Below are positions 62,301 to 64,000 of a stretch of 64,000 nt of DNA, in pieces. This stretch comes from Paenibacillus sp. FSL R5-0912 (GTDB taxonomy: Bacteria; Bacillota; Bacilli; Paenibacillales; Paenibacillaceae), in NCBI RefSeq assembly GCF_000758605.1, contig NZ_CP009282.1:248001-312000 (forward strand). Direction: 5' to 3'. The notes under the pieces were generated by a model. The model saw only the letters and a list, made by a program, of their open reading frames with translations, was not told where the DNA came from and searched no databases. Within the stretch, counting starts at the first letter, position 1. Every line of letters starts with the position of its first letter. The translations under genes were made by a program, and so were the position numbers.

Positions 62301-62905
62301 ATGTCGACGGCGAATATATGGAGACGATAGTGATTCCGCAGGCCGGACTTGAGGGGGATCATAAAATCGTCTATGAGCTGACGGGCCTGGAGTATGGTCT
62401 GCACCGGATTGAAATTTCAGGCACTCAGGGAAAAGTCATGGTGAGCGGACTGGAGTTCCAGAGCTATGAATCGGTATTGCCGGCTCCGGGGCCGGATCTG
62501 ACCGTGACGGATATCGGCTGGGATATCGTGAACAGCGACGGCAGCCCTTCGGCGCACAGCACTCCGCAGCTGGGGGATTCGCTGATTTTCTGGGCCAAAG
62601 TGAAGAACATTGGCGTCCGCCCTACACCGCTGAACACATCAACCGGAGTCGGACAGATCACCGGCGGCGCCTTCTCGGTGAATGGCGGGGTTGTATCCTG
62701 GTCGGACACGAACACCAGCGTGATCCAGCCGGGCGAAGAGATCACATTAACAGCCAACAGCAGCGCCCAGGGAACGCCCCGCTGGACAGTGCCGACCATT
62801 GGCAGCTTCACCATCAGCTTCTTTGTGAATGATATCTGGCGGTATGTCGAGATGAACAAGGAGAATAACAAATTAAGTGAGGCCCTGCTCATCAGTCTGC
62901 CCTGA
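59399..62905 (+). CDS. Large secreted modular protein with clan GH-A-like catalytic core, fnIII, carbohydrate-binding and CARDB-like domains
   Basis: A 1168-residue exported protein. The signal peptide is at 1-30 (basic MRKQKITGK, hydrophobic LLITVLVLMSV). Residues about 60-235 form a beta-rich domain like the C-terminal domain of rhamnogalacturonan lyases. A putative TIM barrel spans about 245-570: Glu360 in AETGNEPGLFGW is placed like a GH-A acid/base, and Glu466 in MAMSETGSNDN like the nucleophile. A fibronectin III domain follows (about 675-765), then CBM6/35-like modules (about 780-900 and 905-1035) and a CARDB-like end (about 1040-1168). It starts with GTG after AGAGGGTG. I cannot place it in a numbered GH family. 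It probably cleaves a plant or microbial polysaccharide for the LplABC-like importer. Confidence 0.72.
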   Translation: MRKQKITGKLLITVLVLMSVLAPGGRILSAGPPAALTAVQEMKSPAVLSLPAAESSYDRTVTEDTYQPPTLLWQVGEQDNSSAEFTVFQDVYSENITLPANPMSWNTLSKGMKADHNGTMNLTFNLTEIPLYGVEFSFKVIDASTAIPQLAVFANGSFSGLIQITGLNDGETPLTRTWKQTYKLYIPKEQLKIGQNELKLTVDRGLYADPQSPGYDGDRYLWFEWDYFRLDALEEQAAEPIHGRYIHLGSTIAASTFRYDENAIRHLAPMTKWLGIAYSGNWMRTSFWSDTSAGWDPLGRTYLETLRDLNLEPMVNIIGGNWKSNSELAAGTISSALRSYYAGFVSKFGDLYQYAETGNEPGLFGWAQKAVLALHELMDEERQTNSQPYLKIVAPGWAYWPYNGIPDGWERDASQRAAIEALSDVTNGHSYGGTGVQPLPGGSLYENLRVYGEADEGFGKEMAMSETGSNDNHSDNTKYGTYAYRFASAFDRELRGDIGYVDHIMQHAAFFNDGTEFGLFDSAINWNTHRYEDTAAVPANINESGETRLKTFRRLAAAYATHGSPLSYEVLNAAALTGQKAYFRAVDTSALGVTAIGASSDKILLNFVNFEKSPVTMQVRVAMPSSGTYTGERFGAGDTYAEAHSKVQLTATPYIMQTVTLEAGETVQYILDEKENTLPSAPASPAAVAVSHEQIKLTWNASSDNDAVVSYNVYRDGGAVPVINVPGRLTFWSDYTVNPQTTYSYTVQAVDDSGNVSPLSTAVSATTPVMPVTPHVTGDPAKFEAEATSFTLPLKTSNNSSASGGKVVEQTHGGGLAIQGFYSANGGSYTLTIAYASNQESKKNILVNGVKQSTVTLPSTGSWTANITARQYGITLQAGYNTISFTSAGNGANIDYFRLEEGLYVPVSAWYPVAHNHTYIDYTGFETAPNGVSHVTYGTDALAGFSFNGTGVRWRSDIKSDMGSADVYVDGEYMETIVIPQAGLEGDHKIVYELTGLEYGLHRIEISGTQGKVMVSGLEFQSYESVLPAPGPDLTVTDIGWDIVNSDGSPSAHSTPQLGDSLIFWAKVKNIGVRPTPLNTSTGVGQITGGAFSVNGGVVSWSDTNTSVIQPGEEITLTANSSAQGTPRWTVPTIGSFTISFFVNDIWRYVEMNKENNKLSEALLISLP

Positions 62906-62982
62906 CGGGCGGAGTGGGGCACAGGCTTGCGTTTACTGAGGGGCGGATTAATGCAGACCTGGGCTCATGAATGAAGGCTTAT

Positions 62983-63028
62983 ACTCCCCGTGTGCTTTGA
63001 AGTGTGAAGCGGCGGGGAGTTTCTATTT
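62983..63028 (+). terminator. Terminator of the large secreted protein gene
   Basis: ACTCCCCG (62983-62990) pairs with CGGGGAGT (63013-63020), with a 22-base loop, then TTCTATTT. Confidence 0.7.
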
Positions 63029-63086
63029 CAGGGTAATCATGGTATCCGTCTGGAGGACGAATGTGTCCTGTGTCAGGGATCCCTCT

Positions 63087-63596
63087 GAATCCGCCGAAAA
63101 TGGGCGACAGGAGAAAATGAGGAGCAGAAGTGCCCTTGAATCCGCCGAAAATGGGCAGCAGAAGGAAATGAGGGGCATAAGTGCCCCTGAATACACCAAA
63201 AGTGGGCAGTAGAAGGAAATGAGGGGCATTAGTGCCCCTGAATCCGCTGAAAGTGGGCAGCAGAAGGAAATGAGGGGCAGAAGTGCCCCTGAATACACCA
63301 AAAGTGGGCAGTAGAAGGAAATGAGGGGCATTAGTGCCCCTGAATCCGCTGAAAGTGGGCAGCAGAAGGAAATGAGGGGCAGAAGTGCCCCTGAATACAC
63401 CAAAAGTGGGCAGTAGAAGGAAATGAGGGGCAGAAGTGCCCCTGAATACACCAAAAGTGGGCAGTAGAAGGAAATGAGGGGCATTAGTGCCCCTGAATAT
63501 GCCGAAAGTAGGCAGCAGAAGGAAATGAGGGGCATTAGTGCCCTTGAATATGTCGAAAGTAGGCAGGGGGACGGAATGAGTAGCATTAGTGCCATA
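63087..63596. repeat. Second 51-bp tandem repeat array, ten monomers
   Basis: Units start GAAT at 63087, 63138, 63189, 63240, 63291, 63342, 63393, 63444, 63495 and 63546, exactly 51 bases apart. Each carries GAATCCGC or GAATACACC, then AAAGTGGGCAG, GAAGGAAATGAGG and the palindrome AGGGGCA-GAA/TTA-TGCCCCT. Two main variants (TCCGCTG with CAGCAG; TACACCA with CAGTAG) alternate. The long minus-strand frame is open because 51 is divisible by three; there is no ribosome site. Confidence 0.9.
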
Positions 63597-63701
63597 ATTT
63601 CACCGGGGCAGCCCGGGAAGTAGTCTGAATGAAGTTATGTGAAGTGGACTTACAATCTGCACAAGCTGCACAAGCCGCAAAGCTGTATAAGTTCCAGCAT
63701 G

Positions 63702-63729
63702 AATCACCCGTTAGGGTGATTTTGTTTTT
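63702..63729 (+). terminator. Terminator downstream of the second repeat array
   Basis: AATCACCC-GTTA-GGGTGATT followed by TTGTTTTTG. No gene precedes it directly, so it may end a transcript crossing the array. Confidence 0.7.
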
Positions 63730-63806
63730 GTATAAGTATTTATTTAGGGTCCCGGCCGAAAGCTGAGTAATCACCGAAGCTAAGACCCGCTTTGTGAGGT
63801 GATTAT

Positions 63807-63870
63807 AGAATTTTGAACTTATATTATAGTTGGCTTTATTTAGAGCGGTCCCGCTTTTCGGTACACTTGG
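63807..63870 (+). promoter_or_regulatory. Promoter/regulatory element, copy 2
   Basis: AGAATTTTGAACTTATATTA onward matches 55651-55715, including TTGAAC, a 17-base spacer, TTATTT, and a downstream TACACTT. Confidence 0.6.
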
Positions 63871-63899
63871 AATAGAAATTACCGGGAGGAATCGGGACT

Positions 63900-64000
63900 A
63901 TGCAGAGGCCGCTAAGCAAGGAAGAGCAGGACTGGGTAGAGCGCACGCTGGAGGCTATGAGCTTGCGGGAGCTCATCGGGCAAACTATGCAGGATCATGC
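63900..64000 (+). CDS. Glycoside hydrolase family 3 protein, N-terminal part (3' truncated)
   Basis: Only the first 33 codons are in the window. ATG at 63900 follows GGGAGGAATCGG. The translation MQRPLSKEEQDWVERTLEAM, then SLRELIGQTMQDH, is the typical GH3 N-terminus (W-V-x-x-T/L-E-x-M-S-L-x-E-x-I-G-Q). No signal peptide is visible, so the enzyme is probably cytoplasmic and would act on imported oligosaccharides. It shares its upstream element with the LplABC-like transporter operon, which suggests co-regulation and a common substrate path. Confidence 0.75.
   Translation, partial: MQRPLSKEEQDWVERTLEAMSLRELIGQTMQDH

Noticed and set aside
63023..63595. 190-codon minus-strand frame (LISFYCPLLVYSGALLP repeats)
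   Set aside because: Same effect of a 51-bp period. No ribosome site, and low-complexity hydrophobic translation.

Overview
The window looks like chromosomal DNA of a Paenibacillus-type, spore-forming Firmicute. This is inferred from moderate GC, strong GGAGG-type ribosome sites, frequent TTG/GTG starts, a YaaH/SleL-like LysM cortex hydrolase, a spore-coat-type transglutaminase, YesM/YesN-type two-component pairs next to CUT1 sugar ABC transporters, and an ECF41 sigma factor. No species can be named from the sequence alone.

Layout. 1-4.7 kb: the 3' end of a GH3 glycosidase, a LysM/GH18 cortex hydrolase, a small hypothetical gene, a GNAT acetyltransferase and an AraC regulator. 4.7-12.7 kb: an XRE regulator with a large C-terminal domain, a nucleotidyltransferase gene broken by one in-frame amber codon, tRNA-Leu(CAG), a MATE exporter, a Gfo/Idh/MocA dehydrogenase, a second AraC regulator and a HIT protein. 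12.7-19.5 kb: a minus-strand sugar operon (two permeases, binding protein, LacI regulator, BadF-type kinase, GH4 phospho-glycosidase) behind a near-consensus promoter with three LacI-like operators. 20-21.9 kb: udk and a threonine aldolase-like gene. 22-28.3 kb: a surface polysaccharide cluster (three glycosyltransferases, a pyruvyltransferase-family protein, a flippase). 28.5-30.9 kb: an aldose epimerase and an M20 amidohydrolase/carbamoylase behind a structured leader.

31-34.2 kb is the accessory heart of the window. It is a non-coding region of 51-bp tandem repeats arranged as a higher-order repeat of about 0.69 kb, interrupted by an IS110-family element with a candidate bridge-RNA leader and a frameshifted transposase. 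A second, unrelated array with the same 51-bp period lies at 63.1-63.6 kb, and a relic of its unit is visible beside the first array.

34.2-43.3 kb: a methyltransferase behind another structured leader, an ECF41 sigma factor divergent from its AhpD/CMD-like partner (both with TGTCACA-N16 promoters), and an ABC/two-component sugar locus with a shared putative operator. 43.5-47.7 kb: ald and its adeR-type activator, then a stretch of gene remnants that includes a duplicated adeR 3' end fused to a sigma-like fragment. 48-50.5 kb: a DUF4127 protein and a Tgl-like transglutaminase. 50.5-64 kb: a second YesM/YesN pair, a divergent solute-binding protein, an LplABC-like transporter, a 1168-residue secreted modular glycosidase-like protein, the second 51-bp array, and the start of another GH3 gene. 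The upstream element of that GH3 gene closely copies the one in front of the LplABC-like operon, so the two are probably co-regulated.

Overall, most genes serve carbohydrate sensing, import and breakdown. The most unusual material is the two 51-bp repeat systems, the IS110 insertion, the unassigned structured leaders, and the PTS-free ABC-kinase-GH4 pathway.
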